Positions 25,933-34,552 of a DNA stretch of 64,000 bases are shown here, in pieces (position 1 is the first letter of the stretch; each line of letters opens with the position of its first letter). Source of the DNA: an uncultured Lachnospiraceae bacterium (GTDB taxonomy: Bacteria > Bacillota > Clostridia > Lachnospirales > Lachnospiraceae); NCBI GenBank assembly GCA_947577185.1, contig CANPUE010000012.1:24474-88473 (forward strand), given 5' to 3'. The position numbers and the translations under genes were made by a program. The notes under the pieces are model-generated. The model was not told the origin of the DNA. It searched no databases and worked only from the letters and a program-made list of their open reading frames with translations.

Positions 25933-27687
25933 GTGAAAAAGAAATTATTATCAGTATTACTGGCAGGCGCTATGGTATTTTCCTTAACAGCCTGCGGAGA
26001 CGGCGATTCCCAATCTTCTTCGGATTCCGCTTCTTCTGACAAGCAGACAGACACGACAGAGTCATCGTCAGGCGATGCGTCAGGCGATACGGCTTCGAGT
26101 GACACAGCGTCAGGTGATACGGCGTCCGATCCGACAAATGGGGAACTCGTGGACGGCAAATTCACGGAGACAAGAAAGATCACGGTGGAAGTATACAATC
26201 GTGAGAACGACGGCGGCTCCGATCCGACGAACAACAAATATACACAGTACATCAAAGATAAGATGATGGAACTGCACAACGTAGAGGTTGAGTTTGTATC
26301 TGTACCCCGTTGGACAGAAGTTGAGCAGATCAACAACCTTCTGGCTGCAGGCGATGCACCGGATATCTGTCTTACGTATGATTTTGCAACGATCCAGACT
26401 TATGCCAACATGGGAGGCGTGCTGAATTTAAGCTCTTATGTGGATGATTACAAAGATCTGCTTCCGAATATGTGGGAGTGGCTCGGAGAGACCAATATCT
26501 ACTGTGACAAAGATCCTGAGAACGGAAACCTCTGGGCGATCGAGGGTAAGCTGGCAGTGACCAACCGTATCAATACATTTGTGCGTAAGGACTGGCTGGA
26601 TACACTGGGACTGAGCGAGCCTACGACCCGTCAGGAATTTGAAGACATGCTGATCGCGTTCAGAGACAATGCAGATAAACTGCTCGGCGCAGACGCAGAC
26701 AAACTGATTCCTTTCTCTGTAAGCTATGATGTCGGCTGGAGAGCGGCGCTGTTGATCGAATCTTTTATCGATCCCGATATCTCCGATTATGAATTCTATG
26801 TAAACGGCTTTGATGACAGAAAGCTGACACAGAATGGTACGAAAGAAGCAGTACGTCTGCTGAACAAATGGTACAATGACGGTCTTATGTGGGATGACTT
26901 CGCTCTGTACGGAAGCGGTGACACGACAGAAGACGATATGATGAAAGCCGGTTATGTCGGCGCATTCATGCACAACTGGGATTATCCTTACAGAAATGGT
27001 GAAGATTCCATTCAATCCAACCTGGAGAGACTGGTAGGTCCTGACGCGGCATATGTTGCAGTTGACTGCTTCGAAGACAGCAAGGGCACACATAACAAAT
27101 TCGTCAATGGTACAACAGGCGACCGTAAGATTTTCTTCCCGTCCACGAACGACGAACCGCTTGCATGTATGTTATACCTTGATTTCATCAGCACACCTGA
27201 GACGATCGAGTATTTACAGATCGGCGACGAGGGCATAACACACAACAAACTGGAAGACGGCGCAATTGAGATCGTTGCCGCTACCGGAGATGATATCCAG
27301 AACTCTGGTTTCAATATTGACTATACGATTACCTGTAACGGTCTGAAACTGGTAGATCCGGAAGTAACTGCAAAATCAACCGCACATTCTTACAGCGGTA
27401 TCGATACAGCGCTGATCGAGAAGGCAAATACGATCGCGAATACGGATGCACGTCCGAGCAAACCTGTAAACGTAGGTGAGATCACTTCTGCAGAGGGCCA
27501 GGGTGAGGCGCTTGCAAAGAAGAGAGATGTCCTTCTGGATACGGCAGTTTCCGCACCGGTAGCAGATTTTGACAGCGTTTGGGACAGCGCAATGGCTGAT
27601 TACATGAGCTCCGGCGGCCAGGCGATCGCAGACGAGCGTGCTGAGAAATGGAAAGCAACGTTTGGTGATGCTACAATGCTTCCATAA
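25933..27687 (+). CDS. lplA: Extracellular sugar-binding lipoprotein, LplA type
   Basis: A 584-residue substrate-binding protein. It starts with GTG after GGAGGTAAAA and has a lipoprotein signal peptide with lipobox LTAC, so Cys21 is the lipid-anchored residue. A flexible linker follows (about residues 22-65) made of repeated Ser/Asp/Thr/Gly units such as SGDTAS. The binding domain is of the large LplA/YtcQ class. It captures the oligosaccharide outside the membrane and passes it to the two permeases. A terminator follows about 65 nt after the stop, separating it from the esterase gene. Confidence 0.92.
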   Translation: MKKKLLSVLLAGAMVFSLTACGDGDSQSSSDSASSDKQTDTTESSSGDASGDTASSDTASGDTASDPTNGELVDGKFTETRKITVEVYNRENDGGSDPTNNKYTQYIKDKMMELHNVEVEFVSVPRWTEVEQINNLLAAGDAPDICLTYDFATIQTYANMGGVLNLSSYVDDYKDLLPNMWEWLGETNIYCDKDPENGNLWAIEGKLAVTNRINTFVRKDWLDTLGLSEPTTRQEFEDMLIAFRDNADKLLGADADKLIPFSVSYDVGWRAALLIESFIDPDISDYEFYVNGFDDRKLTQNGTKEAVRLLNKWYNDGLMWDDFALYGSGDTTEDDMMKAGYVGAFMHNWDYPYRNGEDSIQSNLERLVGPDAAYVAVDCFEDSKGTHNKFVNGTTGDRKIFFPSTNDEPLACMLYLDFISTPETIEYLQIGDEGITHNKLEDGAIEIVAATGDDIQNSGFNIDYTITCNGLKLVDPEVTAKSTAHSYSGIDTALIEKANTIANTDARPSKPVNVGEITSAEGQGEALAKKRDVLLDTAVSAPVADFDSVWDSAMADYMSSGGQAIADERAEKWKATFGDATMLP

Positions 27688-27749
27688 GCTAAGCTGGATC
27701 AAATATTGCAATACAGGAAAAGACAGAGTAATATAATAATGAAATGATT

Positions 27750-27788
27750 GCTTAAAGGGCGCTTCTCTTTCGGGGGACGCCCTTTTGG
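27750..27788 (+). terminator. Terminator after the substrate-binding protein gene
   Basis: An 8-bp perfect stem AAAGGGCG (27754-27761) / CGCCCTTT (27778-27785), followed by T. Confidence 0.75.
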
Positions 27789-27842
27789 CGAATGGTTTTT
27801 CAATCGGCAAGGTGAGTCAGAGCCGGGGACAGGGAGGATAAT

Positions 27843-28628
27843 ATGGCAAATTTAAAGATCAGATTTTTTTCAAATTCATTGAGGAGAAACACAACCTTTG
27901 AGATGTATCTTCCGAATGATATGCGTACAGACATTCCGCAGGAGGAGAACCCTTATGCCGCGCGGAAGATGAGGACGCTTTTCTTACTGCACGGATATAC
28001 GGGAGATGCGGGAAACTGGGTGCCGGAAGAGATCGCACAGAAGTATAATTTCGCGATCGTGATCCCGAACGGGGAAAATGCCTTCTGGCTGGACGGGCTT
28101 TCCACGGGACATCAGTTTGCTTCTTTCCTCGGAAAAGAACTTCCGGAATATCTCAGAAAGACGTTCGGACTGGCAGGCAGCGCGGAGGAAACTTATATCA
28201 TGGGGCTTTCCATGGGCGGTTTCGGTGCGCTTCATACGGCGTTTGCCTATCCGGAGGTGTTCGGCAAGGTGAGCGCACTTTCTTCTGCGCTGATTGTGCA
28301 TAAGATTGCGCATATGAAGGAGGACGGCGGAAATGAAGTCGCTAACTATGCGTATTACCATGAATGCTTCGGTGATCTGGAAACCGTTGAGGAGAGCGAT
28401 AACAATCCGGAGACGCTTGTGAAGAAGTTAAAGGAGAGCGGAAAGAAGATCCCGGATATTTTTATGAGCTGCGGTACAGAAGATTTTCTGCTTGAAAACA
28501 ATCGGGAAATGCATCAGTTTCTTGACAGGATCGGGGTAGAGCATGTTTATCTGGAAAGTGCGGGAAACCATGATATGAAATTCTGGAATGAATACGCAGT
28601 GAAGTTTTCGGAAATGATGTTTCAGTAG
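27843..28628 (+). CDS. CE1-like alpha/beta-hydrolase esterase (acetylxylan/feruloyl esterase-type)
   Basis: A 261-residue alpha/beta-hydrolase of the esterase D / CE1 family. The nucleophile elbow is GLSMGGFGALH (Ser near residue 122). The acid is likely Asp in SCGTEDFLLENN and the base His in AGNHDMKFW. An oxyanion-type FLLHGYTGDAGNW block lies near residue 50. It has no signal peptide and acts in the cytoplasm. In a xylan locus, removal of acetyl or feruloyl groups from imported xylo-oligosaccharides is the natural role; this is inference from context. An AGGGAGGAT site precedes the ATG. The MATE gene follows 14 nt later. Confidence 0.87.
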   Translation: MANLKIRFFSNSLRRNTTFEMYLPNDMRTDIPQEENPYAARKMRTLFLLHGYTGDAGNWVPEEIAQKYNFAIVIPNGENAFWLDGLSTGHQFASFLGKELPEYLRKTFGLAGSAEETYIMGLSMGGFGALHTAFAYPEVFGKVSALSSALIVHKIAHMKEDGGNEVANYAYYHECFGDLETVEESDNNPETLVKKLKESGKKIPDIFMSCGTEDFLLENNREMHQFLDRIGVEHVYLESAGNHDMKFWNEYAVKFSEMMFQ

Positions 28629-28642
28629 GAAGGGACAGGGGC

Positions 28643-30001
28643 GTGATCGTGAAATACAGGAACAGACAGGTACTGGATATGACAGGAGGGCGGCCGTCGT
28701 CGCTTCTTCTCGGCTTTTCCCTGCCCCTTGTACTGGGAAATCTGTTTCAACAGCTTTATACTTTTGTAGATACGCTGATCGTCGGACAGAAGCTGGGGGT
28801 GAAGGCGCTGGCGGCGCTGGGAGCAACGGAATGGCTGTGCTTTCTGATGTTTGGTTTCATACAGGGCGTGACGCAGGGACTCTCCATCCATGTGGCGAAA
28901 TATTTCGGACAGGGAGACAGGAAGCTGACACAGCAGGCATTCTTTCAGGCAATCGGTGGATCGGCGGTCATGTCAGCCTTGTTTCTGGGAATCGGACAGG
29001 GTATGATTTCACCTGCACTTGCACTGCTGCGGACGCCTGCGGAGCTGTCCGATCTGTCGTGTCTGTATCTGCGGATCCTGTATCTTGGCATTCCGATTTC
29101 CTTTGCCTATAATATTCTGGCGGCGCTCCTGCGTGCCTTTGGCAACAGCAGGGCGCCGTTACAGGCGATGGTGCTCGCTTCTTTCTGCAATATCATACTG
29201 GACGTGGTGTTTGTCATCGGGTTCTCTATGGGGATTCATGGGGCGGCTTTTGCAACACTGGCGGCGCAGCTTTGTTCCGTGGTTTATTGTGCGGCCGCAT
29301 TGCATCGGATCGAGCAGGCGAAAGTGGAGCATGAAAACAGGGTATGGAATCGAAAGATGCTGTCGGAGCAGATGAAACTGGCGGTTCCCATGGGGCTTCA
29401 GAACATTATCACCGCGGCGGGCGGTCTGGTAGTGCAGTCTGTGGCCAATGGCTTCGGAATCCTGTTTCTGGCAGGATATACGGCGGCCAATAAGCTGTAC
29501 GGCCTGCTAGAGACCGCGGCGTCTTCTTACGGCTATGGAATCTCAACCTATACGGCACAGAACCTGGGCGCGGGCAAAAAAGAGAGGATACGTGCCGGTA
29601 TGATTGCCGCACTCGGAATTGGGACGGTCACGGCCTGTCTGATGTCGGCCGTCATGCTTTTCTTTGGAAAACCGATTCTGCGGTTATTTATCACAGACAG
29701 GCAGATAGAAATTGAGGAGGCGATCCGTCTCGGATATCAGTATCTGTGCATTCTGGCATTCTTTTTCCCGCTCCTGTATGCGCTTTATATTCTGCGTTCC
29801 TGCATTCAGGGGATGGGACATTCCGTGATGCCGATGCTGTCGAGTATGATTCAGGTGTTTATGCGTATTGCATGTGCCGTGATGGTGACGCGCTTTCTCG
29901 GAAACGCCGGGATCTTCTGGGGGGAAATCATGGCATGGATGGGAGCGGATCTTTTCCTCATGGCAGTTCTGGTCCGACAGTACCGGAGAATAAGAGTCTG
30001 A
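28643..30001 (+). CDS. MATE family efflux transporter
   Basis: A 452-residue MATE protein with about 12 helices in two halves. The N-terminal signature is LVLGNLFQQLYTFVDTLIVG and the second-half match is ISTYTAQNLGAGKKERI. It begins shortly after the esterase gene (AGGAAGGGACAGGGGC lies before the start), yet export has no obvious link to xylan use. Substrate unknown. The start at 28643 is an ATG in the GTGATCGTG context; an alternative start a few codons later cannot be excluded. Confidence 0.92.
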   Translation: MIVKYRNRQVLDMTGGRPSSLLLGFSLPLVLGNLFQQLYTFVDTLIVGQKLGVKALAALGATEWLCFLMFGFIQGVTQGLSIHVAKYFGQGDRKLTQQAFFQAIGGSAVMSALFLGIGQGMISPALALLRTPAELSDLSCLYLRILYLGIPISFAYNILAALLRAFGNSRAPLQAMVLASFCNIILDVVFVIGFSMGIHGAAFATLAAQLCSVVYCAAALHRIEQAKVEHENRVWNRKMLSEQMKLAVPMGLQNIITAAGGLVVQSVANGFGILFLAGYTAANKLYGLLETAASSYGYGISTYTAQNLGAGKKERIRAGMIAALGIGTVTACLMSAVMLFFGKPILRLFITDRQIEIEEAIRLGYQYLCILAFFFPLLYALYILRSCIQGMGHSVMPMLSSMIQVFMRIACAVMVTRFLGNAGIFWGEIMAWMGADLFLMAVLVRQYRRIRV

Positions 30002-30035
30002 AGATGCGGGGAATATGGCATGTTATGTATGAGAT

Positions 30036-30065
30036 GTGGCAGCTTGCGTGGCTGCCTCTTGTTTT
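30036..30065 (+). terminator. Probable terminator after the MATE gene
   Basis: A GGCAGC / GCTGCC stem with a 7-nt loop is followed by TCTTGTTTT, 35 nt past the stop. Confidence 0.5.
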
Positions 30066-30198
30066 GTGGAAAAAGGCATGGTATGGTCTGTATAGGTTCG
30101 GACCGGAAGTTTCAGGCGTATTTTCTGAAACGATATGGAATAGCGGACAGGATTCACACTGATTGAAACTGCGGTGAGACTGAAGTATGGAGGCTGGC

Positions 30199-30669
30199 GT
30201 GAAGATTACGATTCATATAGACGAAAACCTGGAGGATACGCAGATAGCGGTTACTTGCAGAAAGCTGACGCCCGAGATAGAAAAACTGCTCGCGATGATG
30301 CGGATTCTGGAAAAAAAGCTGACGGTGGCTAAGGGAGAAGAGATCTATTTTCTTGATGTTTCCAAAGTGGTATATATGGAATCCGTGGACAGAAAGACAT
30401 TTATTTATACAGAGCAGGAAGTATATGAGTCGGATTTCAAACTCTATGAGCTTGAAACACAGCTGAGTCATTGCGGTTTCTTCCGGGCGAGCAAATCGTG
30501 TCTGATTCAGCTGCAGTTTATTCAGTCGCTGCGGGCCGACTTTAACAGGCGGATCAGAGTCACTTTAAAAAACGGCGAACAGATTATTGTTTCGAGACAG
30601 TATGCGGAAGAGCTGAAAAGAAAGCTTGGCATCAAAAAGGAAAAAGGAGCGGAAGAGAAGGGGGAATAA
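30199..30669 (+). CDS. LytTR family DNA-binding transcriptional regulator
   Basis: A 156-residue protein. Residues about 1-45 are a short N-terminal segment and residues about 50-150 form the LytTR domain, with EEIYFLDVSKVVYMES, a central FFRASKSCLIQL and final FIQSLRADFNRR and IIVSRQYAEEL. LytTR domains bind direct repeats in DNA by beta-strand loops. A GTG at 30199 is taken as the start because GGAGG (30189-30193) lies 5 nt before it. It pairs with the following DUF3021 gene, a common two-gene unit in Bacillota, and probably controls the ABC genes downstream. Confidence 0.9.
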   Translation: MKITIHIDENLEDTQIAVTCRKLTPEIEKLLAMMRILEKKLTVAKGEEIYFLDVSKVVYMESVDRKTFIYTEQEVYESDFKLYELETQLSHCGFFRASKSCLIQLQFIQSLRADFNRRIRVTLKNGEQIIVSRQYAEELKRKLGIKKEKGAEEKGE

Positions 30670-30729
30670 ATTTTCTGGTCACCAATTTACGGAACCGGGA
30701 ATTTGTGACGTCTGGGAATGGAGGAAAAG

Positions 30730-31239
30730 ATGGAAGACAGGAAAACAATTTTTGACTATATGGGTCAAATTCTGCAGGTGTTTGGTTTCAGTATACTGCT
30801 TCTGACTGTATTCAGCATTCTGTTTGGGGCAGCTGCGCAAGGCTATTCCACAATCTTTTCTCTGGGAGAGAAAGGGCTTGCAGTTTCTACGATGTTAGAA
30901 TTTCTGTTGGCCTCAGTTGGCACGGTGTCTTTGCGGTTTGTATTCTTCACAGATACATTTATTAAAAACATGACAATCATTCTGCGTACAGTCAGCATGG
31001 TATTGTCAGAGATCCTGATGATCACCGTATTGATCTGCTCCTTCGGATGGTTTCCGGGGGACGAATGGCTGCCGTGGCTGATGTTTTTTCTCTCTTTTGG
31101 CATCTGCTTTGTCTTGAGCGTGGCGCTTACGCTGTTTAAAGAGAGGATCGAGAATAAGAGGATGCAGGAGGCGCTCGAGCGGCTGATCAGGCAGGAAGCG
31201 GCAATGGAAACAGCAAAACGGGAGGAGCAGGATTTATGA
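30730..31239 (+). CDS. DUF3021 family membrane protein
   Basis: A 169-residue membrane protein with four predicted helices and a charged C-terminal tail (from about residue 135) that may be helical. DUF3021 proteins are typically found next to LytTR regulators, where they are thought to modulate the regulator at the membrane; the mechanism is not established here. The ATG at 30730 has GGAGG 5 nt before it. Its end overlaps the ATPase gene by 4 nt (ATGA), indicating translational coupling. Confidence 0.88.
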   Translation: MEDRKTIFDYMGQILQVFGFSILLLTVFSILFGAAAQGYSTIFSLGEKGLAVSTMLEFLLASVGTVSLRFVFFTDTFIKNMTIILRTVSMVLSEILMITVLICSFGWFPGDEWLPWLMFFLSFGICFVLSVALTLFKERIENKRMQEALERLIRQEAAMETAKREEQDL

Positions 31240-32075
31240 TAAAACTGACGGATGTTGTACAGTGTTTTGGAGAGCATGAGGTGCTGAGAGGGGTCTCCTT
31301 ACAGATCAGGAAAGGGGAGATCTTCGGCCTGCTTGGTCCTTCCGGGGCCGGTAAGACGACACTCATAAAGATTGTCACCGGACAGCTGAAACCTTCGGCG
31401 GGGCAGGTAATGGTGAATGGAAAGAATGCGGCTGATTTAAACGGAAGCATGTATCTGCGGATGGGTATCATGATGGACAGTTATGGATTGTACGGGCGTC
31501 TGTCGTGCTATGACAATCTCAGACTGTTTGCCAAAATCTATGGAACTGCAGAAGGTAAGATTGATGAGGTGCTAAAGAAAGTAGGACTTTTGGAGGCGAA
31601 GAAATGTCCGGCCGGAAAGCTGTCTAAGGGAATGCGGGGACGGCTGGCACTGGCCAGGGCGGTCATGAATGAGCCGGAAATCCTGTTTCTGGATGAACCC
31701 ACGAGCGGTCTTGATCCCGCTGCGACAAAGCAGATTCACGAACTGCTTCTTGCGGAACAGGAAAAGAATACGACAATCTTTCTGACAACCCATAATATGG
31801 CGGAGGCGGAGAAGCTCTGCAGTCATGTCGCGTTATTAAATGAAGGCACAATCGTAGAGTATGGGGAGCCGAAAGAGATATGCCGCAAATATAACCACCA
31901 GAACCAACTGCAGATACGGCTGTATGACGGAAGGTATCTGGAGCTGAAAAACGACTGCCGGGCCGTAGGGACCCTGCAGACGTATCTGGAACAGGGTATG
32001 ATAGAGACGATTCACTCCACGGAGCCGAATCTGGAAACCGTATTTATGGAGCTGACGGGGAAAGGTCTGGTCTGA
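31236..32075 (+). CDS. ABC transporter ATP-binding protein (ABC-2 exporter)
   Basis: A 279-residue ATPase. Walker A is LLGPSGAGKTT, the signature LSKGMRGRLALARAV, Walker B ILFLDEPTSGLD and the switch His is in LTTHNMAE. The signature has KGM in place of the usual SGGQ, as in some drug-export ATPases of the CcmA/NatA group. A C-terminal extension of about 70 residues follows the core. It partners the next gene, a short ABC-2 permease. The LytTR/DUF3021 pair upstream suggests regulation by a membrane signal. Confidence 0.92.
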   Translation: MIKLTDVVQCFGEHEVLRGVSLQIRKGEIFGLLGPSGAGKTTLIKIVTGQLKPSAGQVMVNGKNAADLNGSMYLRMGIMMDSYGLYGRLSCYDNLRLFAKIYGTAEGKIDEVLKKVGLLEAKKCPAGKLSKGMRGRLALARAVMNEPEILFLDEPTSGLDPAATKQIHELLLAEQEKNTTIFLTTHNMAEAEKLCSHVALLNEGTIVEYGEPKEICRKYNHQNQLQIRLYDGRYLELKNDCRAVGTLQTYLEQGMIETIHSTEPNLETVFMELTGKGLV

Positions 32076-32107
32076 GCGCGGAACAGGCAGAAGGGAGAAA
32101 AGACGTT

Positions 32108-32800
32108 ATGAGAAATATAAAGGCAGTTTTCTGGAAACAGATCCGGGATACGTTGAAAAATAAGACGATCCTGATTCAGTTTGTCATGTTCCCGTTTATG
32201 GCGTTTGTCATGGAACAGGCGGTTGTGATGGAGGAGATGCCGGATCACTTCTTCGTAAATCTGTTTTCATCGATGTATGTGGGGATGGCGCCGCTCATTG
32301 TGATGTCCGCGATTCTTGCAGAGGAAAAGGAAGATTGTACGCTAAAGGTTTTGCTGATGTCTGATGTGAAACCGATAGAATACCTGACCGGTACGGGCGG
32401 CTATGTCTGGAGCGCCTGCATGCTCGGTTCCTGTGTACTGGGTCTGGTCGGGGGATATCAGGGCCGGGAGTTCGCAGCCTTTCTCGGGATCATGGCAGGA
32501 GGGATTGCGGCGTCGCTGTTTGTCGGAGCTGCGATCGGCACATGGAGCAAAAATCAGATGATGGCGACTTCTATCGGCGTGCCTGTCATGATGTTATTTT
32601 CTTTCCTGCCGATGCTGTCGATGTTTAATGAAACTGTCCATAAAATCGCAGGGATATTTTATTCGGAGCAGGTTCGGATCCTGATCGACCAAATGGGTCA
32701 ACATGGCATGGAGATGAAAAGTTTCGTGGTCATTTTTCTGAATATGGCGGCTGCTCTTTGCTGTTTTGTTCTTGCCTACAGGAAATGCGGTCTTTCATGA
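32108..32800 (+). CDS. ABC-2 type permease
   Basis: A 230-residue permease with six hydrophobic segments, starting RNIKAVFWKQIRDTLKNKT, the usual N-terminal amphipathic region of ABC-2 permeases. The sequence AAAGDAL-type accessory domains are absent; it is a minimal permease. AGAAGGGAGAAAAG precedes the ATG. The 3' end overlaps the convergent small membrane-protein gene by 71 bp (32730-32800), an unusually long overlap of two coding regions. The exported substrate is unknown. Confidence 0.87.
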   Translation: MRNIKAVFWKQIRDTLKNKTILIQFVMFPFMAFVMEQAVVMEEMPDHFFVNLFSSMYVGMAPLIVMSAILAEEKEDCTLKVLLMSDVKPIEYLTGTGGYVWSACMLGSCVLGLVGGYQGREFAAFLGIMAGGIAASLFVGAAIGTWSKNQMMATSIGVPVMMLFSFLPMLSMFNETVHKIAGIFYSEQVRILIDQMGQHGMEMKSFVVIFLNMAAALCCFVLAYRKCGLS

Positions 32801-33053
32801 TGCCATAAAGCCAGATATAGATCCAAAGCAGAATGGGAAGTCCGACAGACGCAATCAGGCAGGCGGCAAAGAGCCTGTCCGCTCCCGGAAAGTCCAGACA
32901 GGCAGCGATCAGGGTGAAAATATAGAGTCCGATTAGTAAAAAGACACAAAGAAGGGCGCCGATTTGTTTCGGCGTTCTTTTTTTGCTGTTCTCTTTTCTG
33001 CTGTCTGCTGTTTCGTGTCTGGTGTTTTCATTTTTATTGTTTTCATTTTTCAT
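32730..33053 (-). CDS. Small two-helix membrane protein
   Basis: A 107-residue protein. It has a charged Asn/Lys/Glu-rich N-terminus (residues 1-33), two membrane helices (about 35-57 and 63-88) and a charged C-terminal tail. The helix pair with TPKQIGALLCVFLLIGLYIFT recalls a small membrane protein common in Lachnospiraceae, for which I know no function. The ATG at 33051-33053 has GGAGG upstream; the longer open frame before it has none. The 3' end overlaps the convergent ABC permease gene by 71 bp. A clear promoter precedes it. Confidence 0.78.
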   Translation of the reverse strand: MKNENNKNENTRHETADSRKENSKKRTPKQIGALLCVFLLIGLYIFTLIAACLDFPGADRLFAACLIASVGLPILLWIYIWLYGIMKDRISCRQEQNSKEQPPYSEK

Positions 33054-33122
33054 GGGAAACCTCCGATTGGATCTGTGCAGTGTCAGCCCATGCGGCTTAG
33101 CCCGCGGATTGGGTATGTACTC

Positions 33123-33151
33123 ATTATATCGTCCGAATGAGAAAATGTAAA
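33123..33151 (-). promoter_or_regulatory. Promoter of the small two-helix membrane protein gene
   Basis: On the minus strand TTTACA (33146-33151), a 17-nt spacer and TATAAT (33123-33128), 70 nt before the ATG. Confidence 0.8.
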
Positions 33152-33282
33152 CGGGGAGCATCTCTTTATTAATCTGATGATTAATCTGAAACTTTTTGAA
33201 CGTCTGAATCGTATTATAGGAAAAGGCATGAAAATGCTGTGGGAAGAGGAAGACAGAGGTCGTTTCGGAAAGGGAGGCGCTT

Positions 33283-33621
33283 ATGATAAACGGGACGGAA
33301 TATGACGGCATGACAAAGGGCTGGCAGGGCATTGTACAAAACGTTTCGCCTCGTCCGCGTAAAGAAGAGGAAAGCAGCTGGGATCTCAGGAAAAAACGCA
33401 GAAAGCAATGGATGGAGCTGCTGAAAGAATTGGATGAAACCAGGGCTGCGGCAAAGAAGATGGCAAAGACGGAATATGTGATCCGTCAGTCATCCCGGAT
33501 CGTGAAAGACGGGGCGCCGGATCATGAACTGAATGAGGAGGCAATGGCAATGCAGATTTTTTCCGCTTTAAAAGTAAACGTTCTGCTGGAATCCATTCAG
33601 AATAAAAAGGTGAAAATGTGA
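33283..33621 (+). CDS. Unrecognised small charged protein, first of a cluster
   Basis: A 112-residue soluble protein. The N-terminus is loosely structured (GTEYDGMTKGWQGIVQNV), then a lysine/arginine- and glutamate-rich helix follows (residues about 25-70; KEEESSWDLRKKRRKQWMELL), compatible with a coiled coil. The C-terminal 30 residues look helical. There is no signal peptide. AAAGGGAGGCGCTT gives a good ribosome site. It is followed by three more small genes at 13 nt, -4 nt and 4 nt spacing. I do not recognise it. Confidence 0.75.
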   Translation: MINGTEYDGMTKGWQGIVQNVSPRPRKEEESSWDLRKKRRKQWMELLKELDETRAAAKKMAKTEYVIRQSSRIVKDGAPDHELNEEAMAMQIFSALKVNVLLESIQNKKVKM

Positions 33622-33634
33622 GGGGGATGTTACG

Positions 33635-34219
33635 ATGAGCGTCGGAATATTAAATAATGTCAATTCGGGAGCAAACGCATTGATTCAGGCAGGCAATAAG
33701 GCGGCGGGGAACAGCGGCTCTTATATTGGAAGGAATGGAAAGACAAACGGCGGCGGGCAGGGCGTGATGAAATGTGTTGCCGCGGGCGGACATAAGGTCT
33801 CTCTGTGTCAGGATGCGCTCATGTCCTATGCGAGCCCGCAGACGGGTGAGTCGGTGAATATTTATAAGGCGGAGAACTATTCGGCGGAAAATCCGCTGTA
33901 TGTGATCAAAGGTCTGGATGCGGATGGGAATGCGTTTGAGGAGGTTATAGACGCAGGAAAGATCAGGCCGAATCATTGTAGTTTTAATGAGCTGATGGTG
34001 CTAAATCTGGAAACGGGACATACGTCTCCTTCCGACTATCTGCATGCGGTGGCCGTGCGGGATAAAGCACAAACAGACAGTTACTTTACAAAGGCAGATT
34101 ATCTGGCTTATGCACAGGCAGTCATGAAGGACCAGATGCGGATGGGAAACTGGGCTTCTTATCTGTCATATGATAAGTGGATCCGCAGCCTTATGGATTA
34201 TGCAGGGAAAAGGGCATGA
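33635..34219 (+). CDS. Unrecognised protein with a paralogue 1.5 kb downstream
   Basis: A 194-residue protein. A Gly/Asn-rich, low-complexity N-terminal segment (residues 1-48) is followed by a compact domain. The part reading YVIKGLDADGNAFEEVIDAGK (about residues 88-109) aligns with YLIKGIDGDGKEFEKEFDPY in the 250-residue protein at 35153, and both continue with FNEL/YTEF and a later helical region, so they are paralogues. I recall uncharacterised families of this kind (DUF6033-like) in Lachnospiraceae, but the assignment is not certain. No signal peptide is seen. GGGGGATGTTACG precedes the ATG. Confidence 0.75.
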   Translation: MSVGILNNVNSGANALIQAGNKAAGNSGSYIGRNGKTNGGGQGVMKCVAAGGHKVSLCQDALMSYASPQTGESVNIYKAENYSAENPLYVIKGLDADGNAFEEVIDAGKIRPNHCSFNELMVLNLETGHTSPSDYLHAVAVRDKAQTDSYFTKADYLAYAQAVMKDQMRMGNWASYLSYDKWIRSLMDYAGKRA

Positions 34220-34548
34220 AAAGCAGTATCCTGAAAGAAAACGGACTGTACGGCGGCGGCATGCCGTGCAGTTCTGAGGACGATACAGCCTCCGGGCAGC
34301 TGGCACAGCGTACAAAACAGGGAATCCTTACCATTAACCGCGATGGTATGTTTTATCAGGATGATCTGGATGCTGACCGACATTGGTATGTCATGTTTGC
34401 CGGAGATACCTATGATGCCGTATTAGAATGGTTTTTAAAAAACAGACAAAGTATGACCGATAAAGATGTGCGGAAATCCGCAGTCTGGCAGGGAATATTT
34501 CGGGAGATTGCGGGAAAACAGTTGATTAATGCGGAGAGAGAGGGCTGA
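34216..34548 (+). CDS. Unrecognised small protein, translationally coupled
   Basis: A 110-residue protein beginning MKSSILKENGLYGGG. Its ATG overlaps the previous stop (ATGA at 34216-34219), so translation is coupled. The middle contains GILTINRDGMFYQDD and a WYVMFAGDTYDAVLEWF stretch, suggesting an alpha/beta fold. The C-terminus is helical and charged. No family recognised, no signal peptide. The longer open frame upstream overlaps the preceding gene and is not used. Confidence 0.72.
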   Translation: MKSSILKENGLYGGGMPCSSEDDTASGQLAQRTKQGILTINRDGMFYQDDLDADRHWYVMFAGDTYDAVLEWFLKNRQSMTDKDVRKSAVWQGIFREIAGKQLINAEREG

Positions 34549-34552
34549 TATT

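Noticed and set aside
30004..30162. Trp-rich 53-codon frame just after the second MATE gene
   Set aside because: It spans a probable terminator hairpin, has no ribosome site, and the residue composition is unlike the neighbours.
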